35,961 bases of DNA from Acidobacteriota bacterium. GTDB taxonomy: Bacteria > Acidobacteriota > Thermoanaerobaculia > UBA5066 > Gp7-AA6. Location: assembly GCA_020199905.1 (NCBI GenBank), contig JAIVJS010000086.1, positions 1 to 35,961 on the forward strand, written 5' to 3'. The position numbers and the translations under genes were made by a program. Under the pieces are notes generated by a model. That model was given only the letters and a program-made list of their open reading frames with translations, searched no databases and was not told where the DNA came from. This document shows, one piece after another, positions 7,675-14,977 of the stretch. Numbering within the stretch: position 1 is the stretch's first letter; each line of letters opens with the position of its first letter.

Positions 7675-8445
7675 ATGGACGCCGTCGGGCAGATCATCGC
7701 GGAGCGCGAGCACGAAAGCTTTCCCTGGGCGACCGGCGGCTCCCTCGCCCTCATCCTCCACGCGGGAATCGGGGCCATCCTCCTCGCCTCTTCTCTCTCG
7801 TCTCCGAAGCGATTCGTGCCGGGGCGCACCCTCGCCGTCCGACTGCAATCCGCGGGATCGTTGCGCGGCCATGCGGTCGACCTGGCGCCGGCTCCCGCCG
7901 CCGCCGAGCCCGAGAAGCCGAAGATCCTGAAGCCCCCCGACGAGGTGCCGCCGCCGCCCTCGGAGAAGGCCAGGCTGCTGCCCGCCCGCGAGGAGCCGAA
8001 GAAGAACCCGCCGCTTCCGGCTTTCAGCGATCCCAAAGGCAAGTCGAAGGTGACGTCACCCGGACGCCCCGCGACCGGCGCGCCTTCGGCTCCGTCGACC
8101 TCGGAGGGGGGGACGGGCTCGGGAAGCGGCACGGGGCCCGGCGCCGGCGTGGGCGGTCTGACCTTCGATCAGCCGGGCTTCAACTATCCGTACTACTACG
8201 AGCGGGTGAAGGTCGCGATCGAGACCAACTGGTTCAAGCCGGCGACCAGCATGCCCACGTCCCCCGTGATCCATTTCACGATTCAGCGCGACGGCACCAT
8301 CTCGGACGCGGAGATCGTCACGACGAGCGGCCTTCCGTTCGTGGATCGCGCCGCGCTGAGGGCGGTGCTCGCGTCTTCGCCGCTTCCTCCCCTGCCCTCG
8401 GAGTTCCAGTCGAGCCACGTCGGCCTCTCGGTGCTCTTCGAGTGA
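7675..8445 (+). CDS. tolA: TolA-like protein with TonB C-terminal domain
   Basis: A 256-residue energy-transducing protein occupying the TolA slot. It has a cytoplasmic N-terminus of about 20 residues, one membrane helix (about residues 21-42, GGSLALILHAGIGAILLASS), a long Pro/Lys/Glu-rich periplasmic stalk (about 65-160) ending in a Gly/Ser-rich hinge, and a C-terminal TonB/TolA module. That module starts near YPYYYERVKVAIETNWF and includes VIHFTIQRDGTISDAEIVTTSG and the ALRAVLASSPLPPLP helix. It should pass the force generated by TolQR to TolB-Pal. The stalk is proline-rich (TonB-like) rather than the Ala-rich helix of enterobacterial TolA. The stop overlaps the tolB GTG in a GTGA junction. 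Confidence 0.88.
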   Translation: MDAVGQIIAEREHESFPWATGGSLALILHAGIGAILLASSLSSPKRFVPGRTLAVRLQSAGSLRGHAVDLAPAPAAAEPEKPKILKPPDEVPPPPSEKARLLPAREEPKKNPPLPAFSDPKGKSKVTSPGRPATGAPSAPSTSEGGTGSGSGTGPGAGVGGLTFDQPGFNYPYYYERVKVAIETNWFKPATSMPTSPVIHFTIQRDGTISDAEIVTTSGLPFVDRAALRAVLASSPLPPLPSEFQSSHVGLSVLFE

Positions 8446-9779
8446 GACGGCCCGTCCCCCCGCGCTGGTGGGCGGCGGCGCTCCTCCTGGCGGGGCTGGC
8501 TGCCGCGGCGGCCGCGCAGACCCCCCCGCCGGGCCCGGCCGCGCCGAGGCCGGAGGGAGGCGTCATCGTCATCACCGGCCCGAGCGGGCGAAAGATGTCC
8601 ATGGCCGTCCCGCCTCTCCTGGCCCCCGGCGTCGCGGCGCTCCAGTCGCGGGTCTCGGAGCCCTTCACCGCGACCCTGCGCTCCGACCTCGAGTATTCCA
8701 ACGCATTCGTCGTGACGGACGCCCGCACGGAGCCGTCCGGCTCGCGCGACGTCGCCGGTTCGGAGGCGGCGGGCCGATGGCTCTCGACGGGCGCGGAGGT
8801 TCTGGTGGACACCCGGGGCGACGTCGCCGGCGACCGCGTCTCCGTCGAGGCGCGCGTGTGGGACCTGAAGTCCCGGAAGCTCATCTTCGGCCGGCGCTAC
8901 TCCGGCGGCGCGACCTACGTCGAGCGAATCGCGCACACGCTGGCCAACGACCTGATCAAGGAATTCACCGGGCAGGCCGGAACCTTTCTTTCGACGATCC
9001 TCTTCGTCTCGGACCGCGACGGCAACCGGACGAAGGAGATCTACGCGATGGACTTCGACGGCCGCAACCCGCGGCGGCTCACCAACCACCACTCCCTCGT
9101 CTTGAACCCGGACGCGCGCGCGGGAAAGGTGGTGTTCACGAGCTACGTCCACCGCTTCCCGCAGATCTGGACGATGAGCGCAGACGGGAGCGGGCAGCGC
9201 GAGCTGTCGACGGGCCTCGAGCTGAATGCGTCGCCGGCTCTCTCCCCCGACGGGTCGCTGATCGCGTTTTCCGGATCGGCAAAGGGCAATCCCGACATCT
9301 ACGTGATGAACGCCGCGGGCGGCGGCCTCCGCCGGCTCACCAGCACGCGCGCCCTCGAAGCCTCGCCGGACTGGTCGCCGACGGGGCGGCAGATCCTCTA
9401 CACCTCCGACCAGACCGGAACGCCCCAGATCTGGGTAATGGACGCGGAGGGAGCGGGCTCCCGGCGCATGACCTTCGCGGGGAACTGGAACGACGAGGCC
9501 GCCTGGTCTCCCAAGGGCGACAAGATCGCCTTCGCGTGCCGGAACGAGGGGGACTTCAACATCTGCGTGATGGACTTCGCGACCGGAAACACCGTGCAGC
9601 TGACGTCCGACGGCGCCAACGGACATCCGGCCTGGTCGCCCGACGGCACCAAGATCGTCTTTCAGGCGCGGCGCGGGGGATCGACCCAGGTCTACACGAT
9701 GGATGCGGCGGACGGGAAGAACAAGCGCCAGCTGACGAACGGAGGCGGCTCGAACATGCAACCGGTCTGGCTGCCTTGA
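8442..9779 (+). CDS. tolB: Tol-Pal system beta-propeller protein TolB
   Basis: Periplasmic TolB, 445 residues: a signal peptide (WWAAALLLAGLAAAAAAQ), an N-terminal alpha/beta domain (about 35-180, with DLEYSNAFVV and the GRRYSGGATYVERIAHTLANDLIKEFTGQ helix), then a propeller. The propeller's blades repeat the TolB/WD40-like pattern of S-P-D-G, I-A-F, then IYVMNAAGGGLRRLT (for example ASPDWSPTGRQILYTSD and HPAWSPDGTKIVFQARRGG). It docks Pal and TolA and helps retain or release Pal from peptidoglycan. The GTG at 8442 is chosen because GTGA overlaps the tolA stop. Length and domain order match the family. Confidence 0.94.
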   Translation: MRRPVPPRWWAAALLLAGLAAAAAAQTPPPGPAAPRPEGGVIVITGPSGRKMSMAVPPLLAPGVAALQSRVSEPFTATLRSDLEYSNAFVVTDARTEPSGSRDVAGSEAAGRWLSTGAEVLVDTRGDVAGDRVSVEARVWDLKSRKLIFGRRYSGGATYVERIAHTLANDLIKEFTGQAGTFLSTILFVSDRDGNRTKEIYAMDFDGRNPRRLTNHHSLVLNPDARAGKVVFTSYVHRFPQIWTMSADGSGQRELSTGLELNASPALSPDGSLIAFSGSAKGNPDIYVMNAAGGGLRRLTSTRALEASPDWSPTGRQILYTSDQTGTPQIWVMDAEGAGSRRMTFAGNWNDEAAWSPKGDKIAFACRNEGDFNICVMDFATGNTVQLTSDGANGHPAWSPDGTKIVFQARRGGSTQVYTMDAADGKNKRQLTNGGGSNMQPVWLP

Positions 9780-9809
9780 CCAAACGTAAGAGACTCGTAT
9801 TGTTATAAT
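9776..9809 (+). promoter_or_regulatory. Possible internal promoter for pal-cpoB
   Basis: A perfect TATAAT (9804-9809) stands out in this GC-rich DNA, 51 bases before pal. TTGACC (9776-9781) overlaps the tolB stop, but the spacing to TATAAT is 22 bases. With the overlapping TATTGT (9798-9803) as -10 the spacing is 16. An extra promoter would let Pal and CpoB be made in excess of the channel proteins. Confidence 0.4.
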
Positions 9810-9860
9810 TCAGGCCGCGCGCTCGCTCGCGCAAGCCGCTTTAAGAACAAGGAGACGGGA

Positions 9861-10424
9861 ATGAAGAGGAACTGGACCAAGCCCATCGCGGTGCTGTTCG
9901 TCCTGGCAGCGATGCTGCCGTTTGCCGCATGCAAGAAGAAGCCTCCCACCACCACAGAATCGGCCAGATCGGCGTCGGAATCGCCGACGTCGCCCGGGGA
10001 GACGCGCGTGTCGCCGCCCTCCAACCGCACGCCGCAGGACGTCGCGAGCGACGCCTTGCCCGGGAGCGTCGAGGAGATGAACCGCCGCGGCTACCTGCAG
10101 GACGCGTTCTTCGACTACAACCAGGCGGACCTCCGCGATGACGCGCGCACCGCTCTCGCGGCCAACGCGACCTGGCTGAAGGGTCATGCGACGACGCAGT
10201 TTCTGATCGAGGGCCACTGCGACAGCCGAGGCACCACGGAATACAACCTCGCGCTCGGAGACCGCCGCGCGAATGCCGCCCGCGAATACCTGACGTCGCT
10301 CGGCATCGACGGCTCCCGGATTCGCACCGTCTCCTACGGCAAGGAGCGCCCCTTCTGCAACGCCGAGTCCGAAGAGTGCTGGCAGCAGAATCGCCGCGCG
10401 CACTTTCTCTTCACGGCGAAATAA
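9861..10424 (+). CDS. pal: Peptidoglycan-associated lipoprotein Pal
   Basis: Outer-membrane lipoprotein that binds peptidoglycan and TolB. The ATG is preceded by a clear AAGGAG ribosome binding site. A lipoprotein signal ends in LPFAAC (Cys24). A flexible Thr/Ser/Pro linker runs to about residue 70, then an OmpA-like domain (about 80-187) opens with FFDYNQADLRDDARTAL. It contains the peptidoglycan-binding signature FLIEGHCDSRGTTEYN, LGDRRANAAREYL and a C-terminal QNRRAHFLF. At 187 residues it is a usual Pal length. An additional Cys pair in the C-terminal part (PFCNAESEEC) could form a disulfide. It lies 3 bases upstream of cpoB. Confidence 0.95.
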   Translation: MKRNWTKPIAVLFVLAAMLPFAACKKKPPTTTESARSASESPTSPGETRVSPPSNRTPQDVASDALPGSVEEMNRRGYLQDAFFDYNQADLRDDARTALAANATWLKGHATTQFLIEGHCDSRGTTEYNLALGDRRANAAREYLTSLGIDGSRIRTVSYGKERPFCNAESEECWQQNRRAHFLFTAK

Positions 10425-10427
10425 AAC

Positions 10428-11318
10428 ATGACCTTTCCCCGGCGTTCTCTCACCCTCTCTGCCCTGCTCCTGTCCGCCGTGCTCGCGGGAGCGGGGTGCG
10501 TTTCTTCGAGCGACATCGAAGGCCTCCACCGCCAGATGACGGACATCGAGACGCAGATCCAGGCTCTGGAGCGCAAATCCTCGAGCAAGGAAGAAGTCGC
10601 GAAGCTCAACACGAGCGTCGGGGCTCAGACGAGCCAGCTTCTGAAGAGCAACGCGGACACCGGAGTGCGGCTCGGCGAGCTGACCACGAAGATGGAGCAG
10701 CTCGAGGCAAAGCTCGAGGACACCAACCGGCGGCTCTCGCAGCTCTCCCAGCAGATCGCGGAGACCCAGGGAGACCTCGTGCGCATGCGCGGGAATTCCT
10801 CGTCGGCTTCGCCTTCGACGTCCTCCCCGTACGCCGCTCCCGGCCCCGGCAAGCCGGGCCCGCTTCAGCCCCCTTCGGCCTCCGATACGGCGGTCGTGAG
10901 GGCTCCGTCGGGATCCGGCGGCGGCGGGCGCCCCTCCCCGTCCGAGCTCTACGACGCCGCGTACGGGGACTACGGAAAGGGCCGCTACGCGCTCGCCATC
11001 CAGGGGTTCCAGGAGTATATCGACACGTATCCGACGACGGATCTCACGGACAACGCCCAGTATTGGATCGGCGAGAGCCGCTACGCGCAGAAGAAGTACA
11101 AAGAGGCGATCAGCGACTTCGACAAAGTCCTGAAACAGTGGCCCAAGAGCGACAAGGCGGCGGCCGCTTTTCTCAAGAAGGGCTACGCGCTCTTAGAGCT
11201 CGGGCAGAAGGCCGAGGCCGTCGTCGAGCTGCAATACGCCATTCACGAGTACCCGTCCGCCGAAGAGGCGCGGCTGGCTCGCGCGAAATTGAAAAGTCTC
11301 GGCGTCGAAGTCCGATAG
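10428..11318 (+). CDS. cpoB: Tol-Pal coordinator CpoB/YbgF (lipoprotein form)
   Basis: Periplasmic TPR protein that links Tol-Pal work to peptidoglycan synthesis in the species where it has been studied. The N-terminus is a lipoprotein signal ending in LAGAGC (Cys24), unlike the soluble E. coli protein, so it is probably membrane-anchored. Residues about 28-120 form a long coiled coil (heptads such as IEGLHRQMTDIETQIQALE and MEQLEAKLEDTNRRLSQL). A Ser/Pro/Gly linker follows, then three TPR motifs (about 168-296) beginning LYDAAYGDYGKGRYALAIQGF and including YWIGESRYAQKKYKEAISDF. This is the YbgF family order. It closes the tol-pal operon. Confidence 0.92.
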   Translation: MTFPRRSLTLSALLLSAVLAGAGCVSSSDIEGLHRQMTDIETQIQALERKSSSKEEVAKLNTSVGAQTSQLLKSNADTGVRLGELTTKMEQLEAKLEDTNRRLSQLSQQIAETQGDLVRMRGNSSSASPSTSSPYAAPGPGKPGPLQPPSASDTAVVRAPSGSGGGGRPSPSELYDAAYGDYGKGRYALAIQGFQEYIDTYPTTDLTDNAQYWIGESRYAQKKYKEAISDFDKVLKQWPKSDKAAAAFLKKGYALLELGQKAEAVVELQYAIHEYPSAEEARLARAKLKSLGVEVR

Positions 11319-11354
11319 AGTCGGCGCCGGGACGAATCCCCATCGGGATCCGGT

Positions 11355-11370
11355 GGGGCGAACGCGCCCC
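11355..11370. other. Hairpin between cpoB and rpsT
   Basis: A 6-base perfect stem (GGGGCG/CGCCCC) with a 4-base loop in the 92-base gap. No T-run follows, so intrinsic termination is doubtful. It could damp read-through from tol-pal into rpsT or protect the cpoB message end. Confidence 0.3.
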
Positions 11371-11410
11371 CCGGAGCCCTTCCACTTCGAATGACGAGGA
11401 GCGAAACCCC

Positions 11411-11662
11411 ATGGCCAACATCAAGTCCGCGGAAAAACGGATCCGGCAGACGGCGAAGCGGCAGGCAAAGAACCGCGGCGTCCGCTCGCGGCTCCGCACG
11501 TCTCTGAAGGACCATCGCGCGACGGCGCCCGCGGACGCCGCGGCAAAAGTCCCGCAGACGGTGTCGGAGATCGACAAGGCGCTCAAGAAGGGCGTCATCC
11601 ACCGCAACGCGGCAGCCCGCTACAAGTCACGCCTCGCGAAGAAGGCCGCGGCGGGGAAGTGA
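11411..11662 (+). CDS. rpsT: Small ribosomal subunit protein bS20
   Basis: An 83-residue basic protein that binds 16S rRNA during early 30S assembly. MANIKSAEKRIRQ, QAKNRGVRSRLRT and the C-terminal GVIHRNAAARYKSRLAKK are the standard bS20 segments, and the length is normal. A GAGGAG ribosome binding site lies about 10 bases upstream of the ATG. It follows cpoB by 92 bases and converges on lptE. It is probably driven by its own or read-through transcription; no strong promoter is visible. Confidence 0.96.
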   Translation: MANIKSAEKRIRQTAKRQAKNRGVRSRLRTSLKDHRATAPADAAAKVPQTVSEIDKALKKGVIHRNAAARYKSRLAKKAAAGK

Positions 11663-11714
11663 ACGGTCCTCACTTGTCCGTTATCAAGTATCAGCTGTCG
11701 CCGGCAAATCGAGA

Positions 11715-11741
11715 CTGAAACTGAAAACTGACGACTGAAAC
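11715..11741. repeat. Short heptanucleotide array (CTGAAAA type) in the rpsT/lptE convergent gap
   Basis: Three 7-base units of the type CTGAAAA, preceded by a 6-base CTGAAA, lie between the converging stops of rpsT (11662) and lptE (11745). No classic terminator hairpin is visible in this 82-base gap, so the array or its flanks may be all that separates the two transcripts. Confidence 0.5.
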
Positions 11742-11744
11742 CCG

Positions 11745-12239
11745 CTAGAACCCTTCCAGCAGGTTCGCCACGAGACTCTCCGCGAACCGCTCCGCCACCC
11801 GCTCGATCGCCTCGTTCTCCCGATCCACGTAGGAGGCGGCGCTCGCGGAGAACGTGTAGTTTTCCTGGAACGAGTAGGAAGGGTTCTCCCAGATCACCTT
11901 CTCGTCGGCCGTGCTCTTCAACGAGACTCGGGCGGTGATGCGGACCTGGTATTCCTTCGCCCGTCCCTGCTCGTCGAAGGCGATCGGATAGAGGTCGAAG
12001 CCGATCACCGCTCCCGTCAGGCTCGCGTCGGCGCCCGCCGCCGCCGACTGCACGGAAAAGCGGCCCCGGCTGGCGAGCTCCCGAGCGATCTCGCGGGAGA
12101 GCCGCTGCTCGACCCCCACCCGGGACGTCTGATTCAGGAGCGTCTGAAACTGAACGGCCTTGATCGAAGGCGGGAGCGTCGAGCTCGTGCCGACGAGCGA
12201 GTACCCGCAGCCGGCGGCGAACGCGGCGATGAGGACCAC
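11745..12239 (-). CDS. lptE: LPS-assembly lipoprotein LptE (start uncertain)
   Basis: Outer-membrane lipoprotein that would plug and help fold the LptD translocon for LPS delivery. The hydrophobic stretch VVLIAAFAAGCGYSLVG has a good lipobox (A-A-G-C) and the Cys-Gly-Tyr start typical of LptE. Next come LPPSIKAVQFQTLLNQT, GVEQRLSREIARELASRGRF, and a C-terminal DEKVIWENPSYSFQENYTF plus a DRENEAIERVAERFAESLV helix, which are family features. I annotate from the GTG at 12239 (164 residues), but its signal lacks a basic residue. The frame stays open upstream to a GTG at 12395 with a GGGGA ribosome binding site 12 bases after the leuS stop. That start would add 52 residues encoded by repeat DNA. 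Last gene of the long minus-strand run. Confidence 0.82.
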   Translation of the reverse strand: MVLIAAFAAGCGYSLVGTSSTLPPSIKAVQFQTLLNQTSRVGVEQRLSREIARELASRGRFSVQSAAAGADASLTGAVIGFDLYPIAFDEQGRAKEYQVRITARVSLKSTADEKVIWENPSYSFQENYTFSASAASYVDRENEAIERVAERFAESLVANLLEGF

Positions 12240-12271
12240 CAGAAGCGAGCCGGGAATCCGGAGTGTCGCCC

Positions 12272-12334
12272 GGCTCCCGTTTCCCGAGCCCCGGCTTCTT
12301 CCGGGCCCCTCGATTCCCGATTTGCGATTTAGTT
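12272..12334. repeat. Degenerate heptanucleotide array upstream of lptE
   Basis: About nine consecutive 7-base units in constant phase, of the types GTTTCCC, GAGCCCC, TTCCCGA and TTTGCGA, lie between the lptE signal region and the 54-bp palindromic element at 12331. The array is stop-free in the lptE frame, which makes the lptE start hard to place. Confidence 0.55.
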
Positions 12335-12384
12335 GGCCGCGGAGTACCGCGGCCGTCTCGCTGCCGCGGTTCGCTCGGCTCCCG
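12331..12384 (-). repeat. 54-bp palindrome-bearing dispersed element, copy 1
   Basis: Read on the minus strand, this segment differs from 16735-16788 (plus strand) at only 5 of 54 positions. Its core is an 8-base perfect stem, GGCCGCGG/CCGCGGCC (12335-12342 and 12347-12354), with a 4-base loop. It lies between leuS and lptE and is embedded in heptamer repeats of the CGGGAAT/CGGGAGC type. It resembles a REP-like intergenic element; no transposase or RAYT gene is in the window. Confidence 0.7.
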
Positions 12385-12406
12385 ATTCCCGGCACCCGGT
12401 CCCCGC

Positions 12407-14872
12407 TCACCGCACGACCAGGTTGAGCAGCCGGTCGGGCACGTAGACGGTCCGGGCGATCTCTTTGCCTTCGAGCCAGGTTCGGATCTTCTCGTCGGCG
12501 CGCGCCAGGGCCAGCGCGTCCGGCTCGGGCGCTCCCCGCTCGACGTCCAGCCGGCCCCGGACCTTCCCGTTGACCTGAACGACGAGCGTGACGCGCTCCG
12601 TCGTGGCCAGAGCGGGGTCGAACGCGGGCCAGGAAGAGTCGAGCAGAAACGTCCGATGGCCGAATCGCTCCCACCATTCCTCGGTCAGGTGCGGCGCGAC
12701 CGGGTGGAGCAGCTGGACGAGAGTCTCGGCGGCCCGGCGGAGGGCGCCGGGCGACTCCTCGCCGGAATCGAGCGCCTCGGCCATCCCCCGTTGAAACTCC
12801 ATCAACGCGGCAACCGCCGTGTGGAAGTGAAATCGCTGCGCATCCTCGGTCACGCGCTGGATCGTCCGGTGGGCGAGGCGCGTCAGCGGCGAGTCCTCCG
12901 CGCGCTCGCCCGCCGGGAGCGCTTCGGCGCGGGCGCAGACGTCGTGCACGCGCTGCAGAAAGCGCCACGCCCCCGCCACGCCCTCCTCCGACCACTCCGA
13001 TTCCTTCTCAGGCGGGCCGATGAACAGGGTGTAGACCCGCACCGTGTCGGCGCCGAACCGGGCGATGAGCTCGTCGGGCGAGACCGTGTTGCCCCGCGAC
13101 TTCGACATCTTCTCGATCTTCCCCGACGCGGGATTCAACTTCGTGATCATTCCCTGGTTGAAGAGCCTCGCAAACGGCTCCTCGAGGTCCACCAGACCGA
13201 GGTCCTTCAGGACGCGGCAGATGAACCGCGCGTAGAGGAGGTGGAGGATCGCGTGCTCGATGCCTCCGACGTACTGATCGACCGGCATCCATTTCGCCGC
13301 GCGTTCCGAGTCGACCATCCGGCTCGAGTCCCCCGGGTTCAAGAAACGCAGGTAGTACCAGGACGAGTCCACGAAGGTGTCCATCGTGTCGGTCTCCCGG
13401 CGCGCGGGGCCGCCGCAGTCCGGGCAGGACGTCGCGACGAACGCCTCGGATTGCTCGAGAGGATTTCCTTCCGCTCCGCGGAAAGCGACGTCTTCGGGCA
13501 GCAGGACGGGAAGCTGCTCGTCGGGGACCGGGAGCACGCCGCAGTCCGGACAATGCACGGCCGGAATCGGCGTTCCCCAGTACCGCTGCCTCGAGATGAG
13601 CCAGTCGCGCAGCCGGTATCCCAGCCGGCCCCGGCCGAGCCCGCGCGCCTCGATCCAGTCGATCGCCTTCGACACCGCCGCCGGACCATTCGGCGTCCCG
13701 TTCCAGTCGCCGGATCGGAACAGAACCCCTCCGTGCGGAACGGCCGCCGTCATGGCGTCGGGATCCGGCTCGGCGTCCGACCGATAGACGGGCCGGATCG
13801 GAAGGCCATACCGCCGGGCGAACTCGAAGTCCCTCTGGTCGTGAGCCGGCACTCCCATGATCGCGCCCGTGCCGTAGTCGGGCAGGACGAAGTTGGCGAG
13901 CCAGACGGGGATCGTCTCGCCGGTGGCCGGATTCAACGCCGTGATGCCGGTGTCCATCCCTTCCTTCTCCCCCGTCTCCGACTCGCGCTCGAGCCTGGAG
14001 CTGCGCCGCACCCGCTCGATGAACCGCGCCAGGTCACCGGAGAGAGGGGACCGTTCCGCGAGGCGCGCCGCGGCCGGATGCTCGGGAGCGAGCGCGAGGA
14101 ACGTGGCGCCGAACAGCGTGTCGGGCCGGGTCGTGAAGACCGGGATCGGCTCCGCCAGCGCGTCCACGCGGAAGAACACCTCCGCTCCCTCCGACCGCCC
14201 GATCCAGTTGCGCTGCATGACCTTGACCCGCTCCGGCCAGTCGACGGTCTCCAGGCCGGCGAGGAGCCGTTCGGCGTATTCCGTGATCCGGAAGAACCAC
14301 TGCGTCAGATCGCGGATCTCGACCGCGTCCCCCGAGCGCTCGCAGCGGCCGTCGACGACCTGCTCGTTGGCGAGAACGGTGCGGCAGCCGGGGCACCAGT
14401 TCACGGGGGCCGTCTTGCGGTACGCGAGCCCGCGCTCCCACATGCGAAGGAAGAGCCACTGGTTCCAGCGGTAGTACGCCGGATCGCACGACGCCAGCTC
14501 TTTGGACCAGTCGTAGAGCAATCCGAGGCTCCGCAACTGTTCCTTCATCCGCGCGATGTTGCCGGTCGTGTATTCGCGGGGCGGCACTCCGCTCGCGATG
14601 GCGGCGTTCTCCGCCGGCAGTCCGAAGGCGTCCCAGCCCATCGGGTTCAGCGTGCGCCGGCCGGCCATTCGCTCCCGCCGGTAGAGCGCGTCGCCCAGGA
14701 TGTAGTTGCGGCCGTGCCCGACGTGGAGTCGGCTTCCCGAGGGGTACGGAAACATGTTCAGCATGTAGAACTTGTCCGCCCCGTCGGACGTGTCGACGAA
14801 GGCGACGCGCGCGTCTTCCCAGCGGCGCTGCCACTTTCTGTCGAGCTCGATCGGGTCGTATTTTTCCGCCAT
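12407..14872 (-). CDS. leuS: Leucyl-tRNA synthetase
   Basis: Class I synthetase charging tRNA-Leu, 821 residues, the usual bacterial length. The ATP-binding HIGH motif is HVGH (residues 50-53) after FPYPSG, and KMSKS sits at 588-592 followed by RGNTVSPDE. The zinc-type NWCPGCRTVLANEQV and the inserted editing domain (GTGAIMGVPAHDQRDFEFA, the conserved Asp-containing editing motif) are both intact, as is DTMDTFVDSSWYYLRF. The C-terminus ends in the anticodon and Leu-specific region with VQVNGKVRG. The ATG at 14872 has no Shine-Dalgarno sequence; a TATATT lies 12 bases upstream. The gene upstream is the transglutaminase-like protein, 105 bases away; lptE follows. Confidence 0.97.
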   Translation of the reverse strand: MAEKYDPIELDRKWQRRWEDARVAFVDTSDGADKFYMLNMFPYPSGSRLHVGHGRNYILGDALYRRERMAGRRTLNPMGWDAFGLPAENAAIASGVPPREYTTGNIARMKEQLRSLGLLYDWSKELASCDPAYYRWNQWLFLRMWERGLAYRKTAPVNWCPGCRTVLANEQVVDGRCERSGDAVEIRDLTQWFFRITEYAERLLAGLETVDWPERVKVMQRNWIGRSEGAEVFFRVDALAEPIPVFTTRPDTLFGATFLALAPEHPAAARLAERSPLSGDLARFIERVRRSSRLERESETGEKEGMDTGITALNPATGETIPVWLANFVLPDYGTGAIMGVPAHDQRDFEFARRYGLPIRPVYRSDAEPDPDAMTAAVPHGGVLFRSGDWNGTPNGPAAVSKAIDWIEARGLGRGRLGYRLRDWLISRQRYWGTPIPAVHCPDCGVLPVPDEQLPVLLPEDVAFRGAEGNPLEQSEAFVATSCPDCGGPARRETDTMDTFVDSSWYYLRFLNPGDSSRMVDSERAAKWMPVDQYVGGIEHAILHLLYARFICRVLKDLGLVDLEEPFARLFNQGMITKLNPASGKIEKMSKSRGNTVSPDELIARFGADTVRVYTLFIGPPEKESEWSEEGVAGAWRFLQRVHDVCARAEALPAGERAEDSPLTRLAHRTIQRVTEDAQRFHFHTAVAALMEFQRGMAEALDSGEESPGALRRAAETLVQLLHPVAPHLTEEWWERFGHRTFLLDSSWPAFDPALATTERVTLVVQVNGKVRGRLDVERGAPEPDALALARADEKIRTWLEGKEIARTVYVPDRLLNLVVR

Positions 14873-14884
14873 GGTGGGCCGGTC

Positions 14885-14890
14885 AATATA
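14885..14890 (-). promoter_or_regulatory. Possible -10 element for leuS
   Basis: TATATT on the minus strand, 12 bases from the leuS ATG, is an AT island in GC-rich DNA. Transcription would begin about 5 bases before the ATG. No convincing -35 is seen. Confidence 0.3.
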
Positions 14891-14977
14891 CTCCGTCGCT
14901 GTTCGCGATAGAGGCTGACGCGCGATCCTTTCCCGTCCCGGGGTTGGGGAGAGTCGAAGAGGGGTTTTCCGGTCGAC

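Noticed and set aside
9812..9835. GC-rich inverted repeat GCGCG/CGCGC between tolB and pal as a terminator
   Set aside because: The stem is only 5 bases, it has no T-run, and it lies between a possible promoter and the pal ribosome binding site.
12263..14911. 882-codon open frame on the plus strand opposite leuS
   Set aside because: The opposite strand encodes an intact leucyl-tRNA synthetase with all motifs; the plus-strand frame is Arg/Asp/Gly-biased and resembles no family, as expected for an antisense shadow in high-GC DNA.
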